A stretch of 64,000 nucleotides of DNA from Mercurialis annua. Lineage: Eukaryota; Streptophyta; Magnoliopsida; Malpighiales; Euphorbiaceae. Below are positions 38,101 through 48,615 of this stretch, piece by piece. The DNA lies in contig NC_065570.1 in assembly GCF_937616625.2 (NCBI RefSeq), positions 73,931,665 to 73,995,664 on the forward strand, read 5' to 3'. The notes under the pieces are model-generated. The model worked only from the letters and a program-made list of their open reading frames with translations, was not told the origin of the DNA and did not search any database. The translations under genes and the position numbers were made by a program. Position 1 is the stretch's first letter. Each line of letters begins with the position of its first letter.

Positions 38101-41100
38101 AGGTGTTGAAGAAAATAAGAATATTCAATTAGTTTGGTAATCAGACTGTTTTAAGTAAGCGTTTTGATAGCCCGAAGTAGGCTAGAAAAAGGATTTTTGA
38201 AAAGTTGAGTTTAACTAGGAATTTTGTTAGCTCGATAAGTTATTTGTTATTCGGACAATGTTTCTAGTTGGGATAATTTATAACCATAGAAAAGTGATTT
38301 GGTAAATAAATTATCGTGTTATCCCGTTTTTGGGACTTTTCTACATTCCCCAAAATTGCTCAGGGAGGGGAATTTGGGTGCGTTTATTGACCCCCTACGT
38401 GTACCAGATGAAGTTGGAACCTCAGCGGAAGTTATCGATGGTCTTTTGGAAAATAATAATGTTCATTTGGTTTGGTAATCAGATTAATTTAAGTTAGCGT
38501 TTTGATAGCCCGAAGTAGCTAGAAAATGGATTTTTGAAAAGTTGAGTTTAATTAGGAATTTTGTTAGCTCGATAAGTTTAGGTTATTCAGACAACGTTTC
38601 TAGTTGGGATTAATTATAATTATAGAAAAGTTATTTGATATATAAATTATCGTTTTATCCCCTTTTTGGGCTTTTCTGCATCCCCCAAAATAGCTCAGGG
38701 AGGGTAGTTTGGGTACTTTTTTTTGACCCCTTACGCGTACCGGATAAAGTTGGAAGCTGAACAAAAGTTTTAGACGGTGTTGCAGAAAATAAGAATGTCC
38801 AATTAGTTCGGTAATCAGACTGTATTAAGTAAACGTTTTTGATAGCCTGAAGTAGGCTAAAAAAGGGATTTTTGGAAAGTTGAGTTTAACTAGGAATTTT
38901 GTTAGCTCGATAAATTATCGGTTATTCAGAAAACGTTTTCTAGTTGGGATTGATTAAAATCATAGAAAAATTATTTGATAAATTAATTATCGTTTTATCC
39001 CGTTTTTGGGGCTTTTCTGCATTCCCCAAAAAAACTCAGGGAGGGGATTTTAGGTGCGTTTTTGACCCCCTACGCGTACCGGATGAAGTTGGAAGCTGAA
39101 CAAAAGTTTTAGAAAGTGTTGCAGAAAATAAGAATGTTCAATTTGTTTGATAATCAGACCGTTTTATGTAAGTGTTTTAATACCGTGAAGTAGGCAAGAA
39201 AAGGGATTTTTGAAAAGTTGAGTTTAATTAGGAATATTGTTACCTCGATAAGTTATCGGTTATTCGGACAACGTTTCTAGTTGGGATTAATAAAAATCAT
39301 AGAAATGTTATTTGATAAATTAATTATCGTTTTATCCCGTTTTTGGGACTTTTGCATTCCTTAAAACAGCTCAGGGAGGGGAGTTTAGGTGCGTTTTTTG
39401 ACCCCCTACGCGTACCGGATGAAGTTGGAAGCTGAACAAAAGTTTTAGACGGTGTTGCAGTCAATAAGAATGTCCAATTAGTTTGGTAATCAGACTTTTT
39501 TTAGTCAGAGTTTTGATAGCCCGAAGTAGGCTAGAAAAGGGATTTTTGAAAAGTTGAGTTTCACTAGGAATTTTGTTAGCTCGATAAGTTATCGGTTATT
39601 CGAACAACGTTTCTAGTTGGAATTATTTAAAATAATAGAAAAGTTATTTGATAAATTAATTATTGTTTTATCCCATTTTTGGGGCTTTTCTGCATTCCCC
39701 AAAACAACTCAGGGAGGGGAGTTTGGGTGCGTTTTTTGACCCCTTAGGCGTACCGGATCAAGTTGGAACCTAAACGGAAGTTTTAGACAGTGTTGCAGAC
39801 AATAAAAATGTCTATTTAGTTTTGTACTCAGACTGTTTTAAATAAGTGGTTTGATAGCCCGAAATAGGTTAGAAAAGGGATTTTTGAAAAAAGTTGTGTT
39901 TAACTAGGAATTTTGTTAGCTCGATAAATTATCGGTTATTCGGACAACGTTTCTAGTTGGGATTATTGAAAATCATATAAAAGTTATTTGATAAATTAAT
40001 TATCGTTTTATCCTGTTTTTGGGGCTAGTCTGCATTCCCCAAAACAGCTCAGGGAGGAGAGTTTGGGTCTGGTTTTTGACCCCCTAAGCGTACCGGATGA
40101 AGTTGGAACTTGAACGGAAGTTTTAGAAGGTGTTGAAGAAAATAAGAATATTCAATTAGTTTGGTAATCAGACTGTTTTAAGTAAGCGTTTTGATATCCC
40201 GAATTATGCTAGAAAAGGGATTTTTGAAAAGTTGAGTTTAACTAGGAATTTTGTTAGCTCGATAAGTTATTTGTTATTCGGACAATGTTTCTAGTTGAGA
40301 TTATTTATAATCATTGAAAAGTGATTTGATAAATAAATTATCTTTTATGCCGTTTTTGGGACTTTTCTGCATTCCCCAAAATTGCTCAGGGAGGGGAATT
40401 TGGGTGCGTTTATTGACCCCCTACGTGTACCAGATGAAGTTGGAACCTGAGCGGAAGTTATCGATGGTATTTCGGAAAATAAGAATGTTCAATTGGTTTG
40501 GTAATCAGATTAATTTAAGTAAGCGTTTTGATAGCCCGAAGTAGGCTAGAAAAGGGATTTTTAAAAAGTTGAATTTAACTAGGAATTTTGTTAGCTCGAT
40601 AAGTTTAGGTTATTCGGACAACGTTTCTAGTTGGGATTAATTATAATAATAGAAAAGTTATTTGATAAATAAATCATCGTTTTATCCCGTTTTTGGGGCT
40701 TTTCTGCATCCCCAAAATAGCTCAGGGAGGGGAGTTTGGGTGCTTTTTTAACCCCCTACACGCACCAGATGAAGTTGGAAGCTGAACAAAAGTTTTAGAC
40801 GGTATTACAGAAAATAAGAATGTCCAATTAGTTCGGTAATCAGACTGTTTTAAGTAAACGTTTTGATAGCCCGAAGTAGGCTAGAAAAGGAATTTTTGAA
40901 AAGTTGAGTTTATCTAGGAATTTTTTTAGCTCGATAAGTTTAGGTCATTCAGACAACGTTTCAATTGGGATTAATTATAACCATAGAAAAGTTATTTGAT
41001 AAATAAATTATTGTTTTATCCCTTTTTGGGACTTTTCTGCATTCCCTAAAATTGCTAAGGGAGAGGAATTTGGGTGGGTCTATTGACCCCCTACGTGTAC

Positions 41101-43538
41101 CAGATGAAGATGGAACCTCAACGAAAGTTTTAGACGGTGTTGTAGAAAATAAGAATGTTCAATTTGTTTGGTAATCAGACTGTTTTATGTAAGTGTTTTG
41201 ATATTCTGAAGTAGGCAAGAAAAGGAATTTTTGAAAAATTGCGTTTAATTAGGAATATTGTTAACTCGATAAGTTATAGGTTACTCGGACAACGTTTCTA
41301 GTTGGGATTAATAAAAATCATAGAAATGTTATTTGATAAATTAATTATCGTTTTATCCCGTTTTTTGGGATTTTCTGCATTCCTTAAAACAGCTCAGGGA
41401 GGGGAGTTTAGGTGCGTTTTTTGACCCCATACGCGTACCGGATGAAGTTGGAAGCTGAACAAAAGTTTTATACGGTGTTGCAGTCAATAAGAATGTCCAA
41501 TTAGTTTGGTAATCAGACTTTTTTTAGTCAGCGTTTTGATAGCCCGAAGTAGGCTAGAAAAGGGATTTTTGAAAAGTTGAGTTTAACTAGGAATTTTGTT
41601 AGCTCGATAAGTTATCGGTTATTCGAACAACTTTTCTAGTTGGGATTATTTAAAATAATAAAAAAGTTATTTGATAAATTAATTATTGTTTTATCCCATT
41701 TTTTGGGGCTTTTCTGCATTCCCCAAAACAGCTCAGGGAGGGGAGTTTGGGTGCGTTTTTTGACCCCTTACACGTACCGGATCAAGTTGGAACCTAAACG
41801 GAAGTTTTAGACAGTGTTGCAGACAATAAAAATGTCTATATAGTTTTGTAATCAGACTGTTTTAAGTAAATGGTTTGATAGCCCGAAATAGGATAAAAAG
41901 GAGATTTTTGAAAAGTTGTGTTTAACTAGGAATTTTGTTAGCTCGATAAATTATCGGTTATTCGGACAACGTTTCTAGTTGGGATTATTGAAAATCATAT
42001 AAAAGTTATTTGATAAATTAATTATCGTTTTATCCTGTTTTTGGGGCTAGTCTGCATTCCCAAAAACAGCTCAGGGAGGAGAGTTTGGGTGTATCTTTTG
42101 ACCCCCTACGCGTACCGGATGAAGTTGGAACTTAAACGGAAATTTTAGAAGGTGTTTAAGAAAATAAGAATACTCAATTAGTTTGGTAATCAGACTGTAT
42201 TAAGTAAGCGGTTTGATAGCCCGAAATAGACTAGAAAAGGGATTTTTGAAAAGTTGAGTTTAACTAGGAATTTTGTTAGCTCGATAATTTATTTGTTATT
42301 CGGACAATGTTTCTAGTTGGGATTATTTATAATCATAGAAAAGTGATTTGATAAATAAATTATCGTTTTATCCCGTTTTTGGGACTTTTCTGCATTCCCC
42401 AAAATTACTCAGGGAGGGGAATTTGGGTGCGTTTATTGACCCCCTACGTGTACCAGATGAAGTTGGAACCTAAGCGGAAGTTATCGATGGTGTTTCGGAA
42501 AATAAGAATGTTCATTTGGTTTGGTAATCAGATTAATTTAAGTAAGCGTTTTGATACCCTGAAGTAGGCTAGAAAAGGGATTTTTGAAAAGTTGAGTTTA
42601 ACTAGGAATTTTGTTAGATCGATAAGTTATCGGTTATTCGGAAAACGTTTTCTAGTTGGGATTGATTAAAATCATAGAAAAATTATTTGATAAATTAATT
42701 ATCGTTTTATCCCGTTTTTGGGGCTTTTCTGCAGTCCCCAAAAAAACTCAGGGAGGGGATTTTAGGTGCGTTTTTGACCCCCTACGCGTACCAGATGAAG
42801 TTGGAAGCTGAACAAAAGTTTTAGAAAGTGTTGCAGAAAATAAGAATGTTCAATTTGTTTAGTAATCAGACCGTTTTATGTAAGTGTTTTGATACCCTGA
42901 AGTAGGCAAGAAAAGGGATTTTTGAAAAGTTGAGTTTAATTAGGAATATTGTTACCTCGATAAGTTATCGGTTATTCGGAAAACATTTCTAGTTGGGATT
43001 AATAAAAATCATAGAAATGTTATTTGATAAATTAATTATCGTTTTATCCCGTTTTTAGGGACTTTTGCATTCCTTAAAACAGCTCAGGGAGGGGAGTTTA
43101 GGTGCGTTTTTTGACCCCCTACGCGTACCGGATGAAGTTGGAAGCTGAACAAAAGTTTTAGACGGTGTTGCAGTCAATAAGAATGTCCAATATGTTTGGT
43201 AATCAGACTTTTTTTAGTCAGAGTTTTGATAGCCCGAAGTAGGCTAGAAAAGGGATTTTTGAAAAGTTGAGTTTCACTAGGAATTTCGTTAGCTCGATAA
43301 GTAATCGATTATTCAAACAACGTTTCTAGTTGGAATTATTTAAAATAATAGAAAAGTTATTTGATAAATTAATTATTGTTTTATCCCATTTTTGGGGCTT
43401 TTCTGCATTCCCCAAAACAACTCAGGGAGGGGAGTTTGGGTGCGTTTTTTGACCCCTTAGGCGTACCGGATCAAGTTGGAACCTAAACGGAAGTTTTAGA
43501 CAGTGTTGCAGACAATAAAAATATCTATTTAGTTTTGT
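32190..43538 (+). repeat. 11.35-kb higher-order repeat, copy 2
   Basis: Collinear with the preceding unit at an offset of 11,349 bp, differing at scattered bases (for example GGAAAATAATAATG context shared, CTCAGCGG versus CTAAGCGG near 34,715, and a T-run length change near 36,703). Its right end switches at about 43,540 to a monomer resembling 9226-9380 (TTTTAGGTAAGTGG, then ACGTCTCTAG), where copy 1 has TTTTAAATAAGTGG. Around 32,640-32,700 the type A monomer resembles the one near 14,040 more than its partner at 21,330, a sign of local conversion. Confidence 0.86.
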
Positions 43539-46198
43539 AATCAGACTTTTTTAGGTAAGTGGTTTGATAGTCCGAAATAGGATAGAAAAGGGATTTTTGA
43601 AAAGTTGTGTTTAACTAGGAATTTTGTTAGCTCGATAAATTATCGGTTATTCGGACAACGTCTCTAGTTGGGATTATTGAAATTAATACAAAAGTTATTT
43701 GATAAATTAATTATCGTTTTATCCTGTTTTCGGGGCTAGTCCGCATTCCCCAAAACAGCTCAGGGAGGAGAGTTTGGGTGTGTTTTTTGACCCCCTACGC
43801 GTACCGGATGAAGTTGGAACTTAAACGGAAGTTTTAGAAGGTGTTGAAGAAAACAAGAATATTCAATTAGTTTTGTAATCAGACTGTTTTAAGTAAGCGT
43901 TTTGATAACCCGAAGTAGGCTGGAAAAGGGATTTTTGAAAAGTTGAGTTTAACTAGGAATTTTGTTAGCTCGATAAGTTATTTGTTATTCGGACAATGTT
44001 TCAAGTTGGGATAATTTATAATCATAGAAAAGTGATTTGATAAATAAATTATCGTTTTGTCCCGTTTTTGGGACTTTTCAGCATTCCTCAAAATTGCTCA
44101 GGGAGGGGAATTTGGGTGCGTTTATTGACCCCCTACGTGTACCAGATGAAGTTGGAACCTAAGCGGAAGTTATCGATGGTGTTTCGGAAAATAATAATGT
44201 TCATTTGGTTTGGTAATCAGATTAATTTAAGTTAGCGTTTTGATAGCCCGAAGTAGGCGAGAAAAGGGATTTTTGAAAAGTTGAGTTTAATTAGGAATTT
44301 TGTTAGCTCGATAAGTTTAGGTTATTCAGACAACGTTTCTAGTTGGGATTAATTATAATCATAGAAAAGTTATTTGATAAATAAATTATCGTTTTATCCC
44401 GTTTTTGGGGCTTTTCTGCATCCCCCAAAATAGCTCAGGGAGGGGAGTTTGGGTGCTTTTTTTGACCCCCTACGCGTACCGGATGAAGTTGGAAGCTGAA
44501 CAATAGTTTTAGACGGTATTGCAGAAAATAAGAATGTCCAATAAGTAAACGTTTTGATAGCCCGAAGTAGGCTAGAAAAGGAATTTTTGAAAAGTTGAGT
44601 TTAACTAGGAATTTTGTTAGCTCGATAATTTATTGGTTATACGGATAATGTTTATAGTTGGGATTATTTATATTCATAGAAAAGTGATTTAGACGGTGTT
44701 GCAGAAAATAAGAATGTTCAATTTGTTTATTGACCCCCTACGTGTGCCGGATGAAGATGGAACCTCAACGGAAGTTTTAGACGGTGTTGCAGAAAATAAG
44801 AATGTTCAATTTGTTTGGTAATCAGACCGTTTTATGTAAGTGTTTTGATACCCTGAAGTAGGCAAGAAAAGAGATTTTTGAAAAGTTGCGTTTAATTAGG
44901 AATATTGTTACCTCGATAAGTTATCGGTTATTCGGACAACGTTTCTAGTTGGGATTAATAAAAATCATAGAAATGTGATTTGATAGATTAATTATCGTTT
45001 TATCCCGTTTTTGGGGCTTTTCTGCATTCCTTAAATCATATAAAAGTTATTTGATAAATTAATTATCGTTTTTTCCTTTTTTTGGGGCTAGTCTGCATTC
45101 CCAAAAACAGCTCAGGGAGGAGAGTTTGGGTGTGTTTTTTGCACCCCCTTCGCGTACCGGATGAAGTTGGAACTTAAACGGAAGTTTTAGAAGGTGTTGA
45201 AGAAAATAAGAATATTCAATTAGTTTGGTAATCAGACTTTTTTAAGTAAGCGTTTTGATAGCCCGAAAAAGGCTAGAAAAGGGATTTTTTAAAAGTTGAG
45301 TTTAACTAGGAATTTTGTTAGCTCGATAAGTTTCGGTTATTCGGACAACGTTTCTAGTTGGGATTAATTAATTATAATCATAGAAAAGTTATTTGATAAA
45401 TAAATTATCGTTTTATCCCGTTTTTGGGGCTTTTCTACATCCCCCAAAATAGCTCAGGGAGGGGAGTGTGGGTGCTTTTTTTGACCCCCTACGCGTACCG
45501 GATGAAGTTGGAAGCTGAACAAAATTTTTAGACGGTGTTGCAGAAAGTACGAATGTCCAATTAGTTCGGTAATCAGACTGTTTTAAGTAAACGTTTTGAT
45601 AGCCCGAAGTAGGCTAGAAAAGGAATTTTTGAAAAGTTAAGTTTAACTAGGAATTTTGTTAGCTCGATAATTTATTGGTTATTCGGACAATGTTTATAGT
45701 TGGGATTATTTATAATCATAGAAAAGTGATTTGATAAATAAATTATTTACTTATCCCTTTTTTGGGACTTTTCTGCATTCCCTAAAATTGCTGAGGGAGA
45801 GGAATTTGGGTGCGTTTATTGACCCCCTACGTGTACCGGATGAAGATGGAACCTGAACGGAAGTTTTAGACGGTGTTGCAGAAAATAAGAATGTTCAATT
45901 TGTTTGGTAATCAGACCATTTTATGTAAGTGTTTTGATACCCTGAAATAGGCAAGAAAAGGGATTTTTGAAAAGTTGCGTTTTATTAGGAATATTGTTAC
46001 CTCGATAAGTTATCGGTTATTCGGACAACGTTTCTAGTTGGGATTAATAAAAATCATAGAAATGTGATTTGATAGATTAATTATCGTTTTATTCAGGGAG
46101 GGGAGTTTAGGTGCGTTTTTTGACCCCTACGCGTAACGGATGAAGTTGGAAGCTGAACAAAAGTTTTTAACGGTGTTGCAGTCAATAAGAATGTCCAA
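43539..46198 (+). repeat. Irregular, rearranged satellite block
   Basis: Monomers continue but the regular order is lost. Visible breaks are a 25-bp loss giving GTCCAATAAGTAAACG near 44,537, a jump from GTGATTT to AGACGGTG near 44,690 followed by a backward jump at ~44,727, a fusion CATTCCTTAAATCATATAAA near 45,026-45,045, a 4-bp AATT duplication near 45,365, and loss of roughly 36 bp at 46,093. No gene is present. The block ends at the CACTA element. Confidence 0.82.
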
Positions 46199-46581
46199 AC
46201 TTCGGGACCACCCGCATCAGTAACCATTCTCTGGAATGAACTGAAACCCTCGTCTTCATTTCTATGCTCCCACATGTTGTCCGCTTGCAGAACATTAACA
46301 GGCACCTCGACCCTCCTATTTTCCTCACCATGGTGAGTCCAGACGTGGTAATTACTCACAAACCCGTCTGTGTAGAGATGAAACTCCACTTCGTCAACAG
46401 TTCGAAAAGCAGTGTTCCGGCATTTGGGTATAGGGCAAGGGCATTTTATCTGAGCCCCGCTCATACACTCGGGGTGTTGCACAGCAAAGTTCAAAAACTC
46501 CCTAACGTTACTGATGTACCCTTCAGTCAACAATCCTCTGACCAGTCTCCCACTATACATCCAACTGCGATCTGAATTCAT
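46199..46581 (-). pseudogene. CACTA transposase N-terminal fragment (transposase-associated domain)
   Basis: It starts at ATG 46,581 (minus) and keeps about 127 codons before the deletion; the frame then runs into satellite to 46,093, adding a meaningless tail. The first ~85 residues match the plant transposase-associated domain found at the start of En/Spm TNP2-type transposases: DRSWMY near residue 4, EFLNFA near 28, a CPCP...C cysteine cluster near 47-54, and HLYTDGF...YHVWTHHGE near 68-86. No catalytic core is present. The domain is thought to help DNA binding in CACTA transposases; that is family knowledge. Two bases upstream of the ATG is a good splice acceptor (CTACAG), suggesting a 5' leader intron. 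Confidence 0.9.
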
Positions 46582-46583
46582 TT

Positions 46584-47110
46584 CTGTAGCACGTACATTT
46601 AGGTGGGTTTATTACTCGGTTACAGCAAAGTCAATGCAATTGACCGCTTAAAAAGGTAGGGCCCTATCCCATTCGCAAAACTGGGTCTACTTAATACGAT
46701 CACGATATATGCGTAAATACGGAGAAAAATATTTGGCAGCCTTCCGGCGCAGTTCTCCAAGTGCATTATCAAATATATGCTGAATAACGCGAAATACGTA
46801 TTCCGTTTGGAAATAGCGTTACACAGCATATACGAGATAGCCACCGGAGAACGTACGACGGAAAACTACCAAATATTTTTCTACCGCATCTACACATATA
46901 TTTTTTATCGTGATCGAATTACGTAGATATCAGTTTTACGAACTGTACACACGTACAATCCCGCGTCGTTCAATCTCTTGAGGACACAGGACGGGTTTTC
47001 TACGGCTAGGTGAGATTTTATTCGGTGTGAATAAAATCTTTTTTTTTTATTTTAGTTTATTCAATCTAATTTAATTAAATAAAATAAAAAGAATAAACAA
47101 TGATACTTAC
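46584..47110 (-). other. Possible leader intron of the CACTA transposase gene
   Basis: On the minus strand a strong donor, CAACAA|GTAAGTATC, lies at 47,111/47,110. A pyrimidine-containing acceptor GTGCTACAG ends at 46,584, two bases before the transposase ATG. The implied intron is 527 bp. This rests only on splice-site consensus; no transcript is available. An open frame of 74 codons inside it has no recognisable content. Confidence 0.35.
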
Positions 47111-47578
47111 TTGTTGTAGAGCAGAACCGCACAGAATGGATGAAAAAAAGGCTGGGAGCGGTAATCAGAAACTGTAAGCGGAACACGAACCTAGCTACAA
47201 AAGAGGCAATAATTATATCAGATTAGTTTTTTATTTTTTATAAAAAATTTGGCAGCATTTCCCCTAAAAATGAGCATCACCCATTTTTCAGGGAAAGCCT
47301 GCAAATAACTACATTTTTAAAATAAACAACTCAACTGTGAGATTAACAAACTCAATATATTCACGTCAATTAACCTATATAATTAATTCGACAATTTACA
47401 CGAACATTAATTAAATTCTAGTTAATTATTAAATAATTAAAATAAATTTACCTATTTTGTCAAATTCCCTAATATAACAATTAAACACATTACAAAAAGT
47501 AATTTTAGATATATTCTAAATTAACAATTTATTCACAATTAACAATAATATAACCTTATTATAACAATCTAAATGGTC

Positions 47579-47645
<67 letters not shown>

Positions 47646-47990
47646 CAAAAATGCTATCTAAAAACAATCCTAAGTAATTATAAAAACAGCCCTAACAAAA
47701 TTAAAAAGAGCCCTAACAAAAAAATTAAAACAGCCCTAAATAAAAAATAAATACTATTATTAAAAATATTCTTAATAATTAAAATTAACAATACATTTAA
47801 TAAAAGAAAAAAAAACAATCCTAATTAATTATAATTAACAAAGCAAAAAAAAAAGTAAAACCTAACCTATTTGGCAGACGGAAGGGGCGGATGGTGAGGC
47901 TGAACCGGACGGCGGACGGCGGACGGCAGAAAACGATTTCTGTTTTCAAATTAAAAAAAAAATTCCCATTAAAGAAAAAGAAAACGAGCA
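47111..47990 (-). other. AT-rich leader region of the CACTA element, no gene seen
   Basis: A long A/T-dominated stretch with poly-A and poly-T runs and AACAATCCTAA/AACAGCCCTAA-like short repeats near 47,660-47,830. It lies between the transposon's subterminal repeats and the transposase start, so it probably contains the promoter and leader of the transposase gene, but I could not fix a TATA box amid the AT richness. No open frame of interest. Confidence 0.6.
47584..47640. repeat. (AT)n microsatellite
   Basis: About 28 uninterrupted TA dinucleotides inside the CACTA leader. Length is likely polymorphic and prone to sequencing error. Confidence 0.97.
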
Positions 47991-48170
47991 AGGGGAGGAG
48001 AGGAAATGGTGACCGGCGGAGTGCTTACCTGGACGGGGAGGAGAGGAACGGTGACCGGTGGGAAAGGGGAGGAGAGGAACGGTGACCGGCGGTTTCTGAA
48101 ATTAAAAAAGGAGAGGAAAGGTTTCTGAAATTAAAAAAGGAGAGGAGGTTTCTGAAATCAAAAAAACGGC
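47991..48170. repeat. Purine-rich short tandem repeats in the CACTA leader
   Basis: Two adjoining repeat families. Three units containing GGGGAGGAGAGGAA then GGTGACCGG start near 47,992, 48,034 and 48,065. Three units of TTTCTGAAATTAAAAAAGGA type follow near 48,092, 48,122 and 48,149. On the coding (minus) strand these are CT-rich, as in many plant leaders and promoters. Open frames on both strands here arise from the repeats. Confidence 0.85.
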
Positions 48171-48186
48171 AGTGGGAATTAAAAGG

Positions 48187-48597
48187 GTTTTGTTTTAGCG
48201 ACGGATTCAAATCCGTCGCTAAAACAAAACCATCCTTCGCTAATCCAAATGATGCGTTAATGAAACGCTGCGTTTCATTAACGCATCATTTAGCGACGGA
48301 TATATTGAATCCGTCGCTAAAATTAGCGACGGATTCAATATATCCGTCGCTAAAGTGGGCCCAGTGAAACGGTGAGTTTCGCTGAGCCCACTTTAGCGAC
48401 AAATGGGATATCCGTCGCTACATTTAGCGACGGATATCTATAATCCGTCGCTAAATGGCGACCAAAAAAGGGCGGGAGGCTTCCCGCGTAGCAAATTTGG
48501 GATTTTCCCGACGGATTGTAAATCCGTCACCAAATCCGTCGGCAAATACAGATTTGGCGACAGATTTATAATCCGTCGGGAAAATCCGTCGGGAAAA
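48187..48597. repeat. Palindromic subterminal repeats of the CACTA element
   Basis: Repeated TAGCGACGGAT and its inverse ATCCGTCGCTA are packed into consecutive perfect or near-perfect hairpins: 48,187-48,206 with 48,211-48,230 (20-bp arms); 48,247-48,268 with 48,270-48,291 (22-bp arms, 1-bp centre); 48,289-48,320 with 48,323-48,354 (32-bp arms, 2-bp centre); and 48,351-48,370 with 48,376-48,395 (two mismatches). From about 48,505 the motif shifts to CGACGGATT/AATCCGTCGGGAAAA. Subterminal repeats of this kind are where CACTA transposases bind. Confidence 0.92.
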
Positions 48598-48615
48598 CCA
48601 TGCTTTTTAGTAGTG
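48598..48615 (-). repeat. CACTA terminal inverted repeat (surviving end)
   Basis: The minus strand reads CACTACTAAAAAGCATGG. The satellite resumes at 48,616 with TTG, the likely 3-bp target duplication. The partner terminus is deleted. Confidence 0.92.

Larger units (their letters stand above)
1..46198 (+). repeat. Left block of the ~338-bp satellite array
   Basis: Head-to-tail monomers of about 336-339 bp fill this block, all in one orientation. Landmarks recur in fixed order: AGGAATTTTGTTAGCTCGAT, a GATAA...TTATC dyad, TTTTGGGG...CCCCAAAA around a short spacer, GCTCAGGGAGGGGA, GACCCCCTACGCGTACC, GATGAAGTTGGAA, GGTAATCAGAC and TAGCCCGAAGTAGGCTA. Spacing of the first landmark (for example 28, 366, 702) gives the period. 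Monomers differ by point changes and small indels, so types can be followed. No gene is supported anywhere in the block; only two MITE copies interrupt it. The family is not one I recognise by name. Centromeric or knob satellite is a reasonable guess from structure alone. Confidence 0.97.
46199..48615 (-). mobile_element. Truncated CACTA (En/Spm) DNA transposon
   Basis: The element reads on the minus strand. Its intact terminus is at 48,615, where the minus strand begins CACTACTAAAAAGCATGG, the standard CACTA-family end. Next come palindromic subterminal repeats of TAGCGACGGAT, an AT-rich leader and the first coding segment of the transposase, cut off at 46,199. The other terminus and most of the transposase are missing. 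Satellite on the left stops after GTCCAA and on the right resumes with TTGGTAATC, so the deletion also removed about 8 bp (TTAGTTTG) of monomer and the left copy of the expected 3-bp target duplication (TTG). At 2417 bp it is much shorter than a full element and cannot be autonomous. Confidence 0.92.

Noticed and set aside
2537..42567. Fourteen similar open frames of 62 or 76 codons on the plus strand (first at 2537, last at 42379)
   Set aside because: They lie wholly inside satellite monomers, begin at TTG rather than ATG at their stated start, and are open only because one monomer type lacks a TAG. No domain or signal is recognisable.
46264..46575. 103-codon plus-strand frame
   Set aside because: It is the antisense of the CACTA transposase fragment, whose minus-strand product has clear family motifs.
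46620..46844. 74-codon minus-strand frame upstream of the transposase
   Set aside because: No recognisable motif, and it lies in the probable leader intron.
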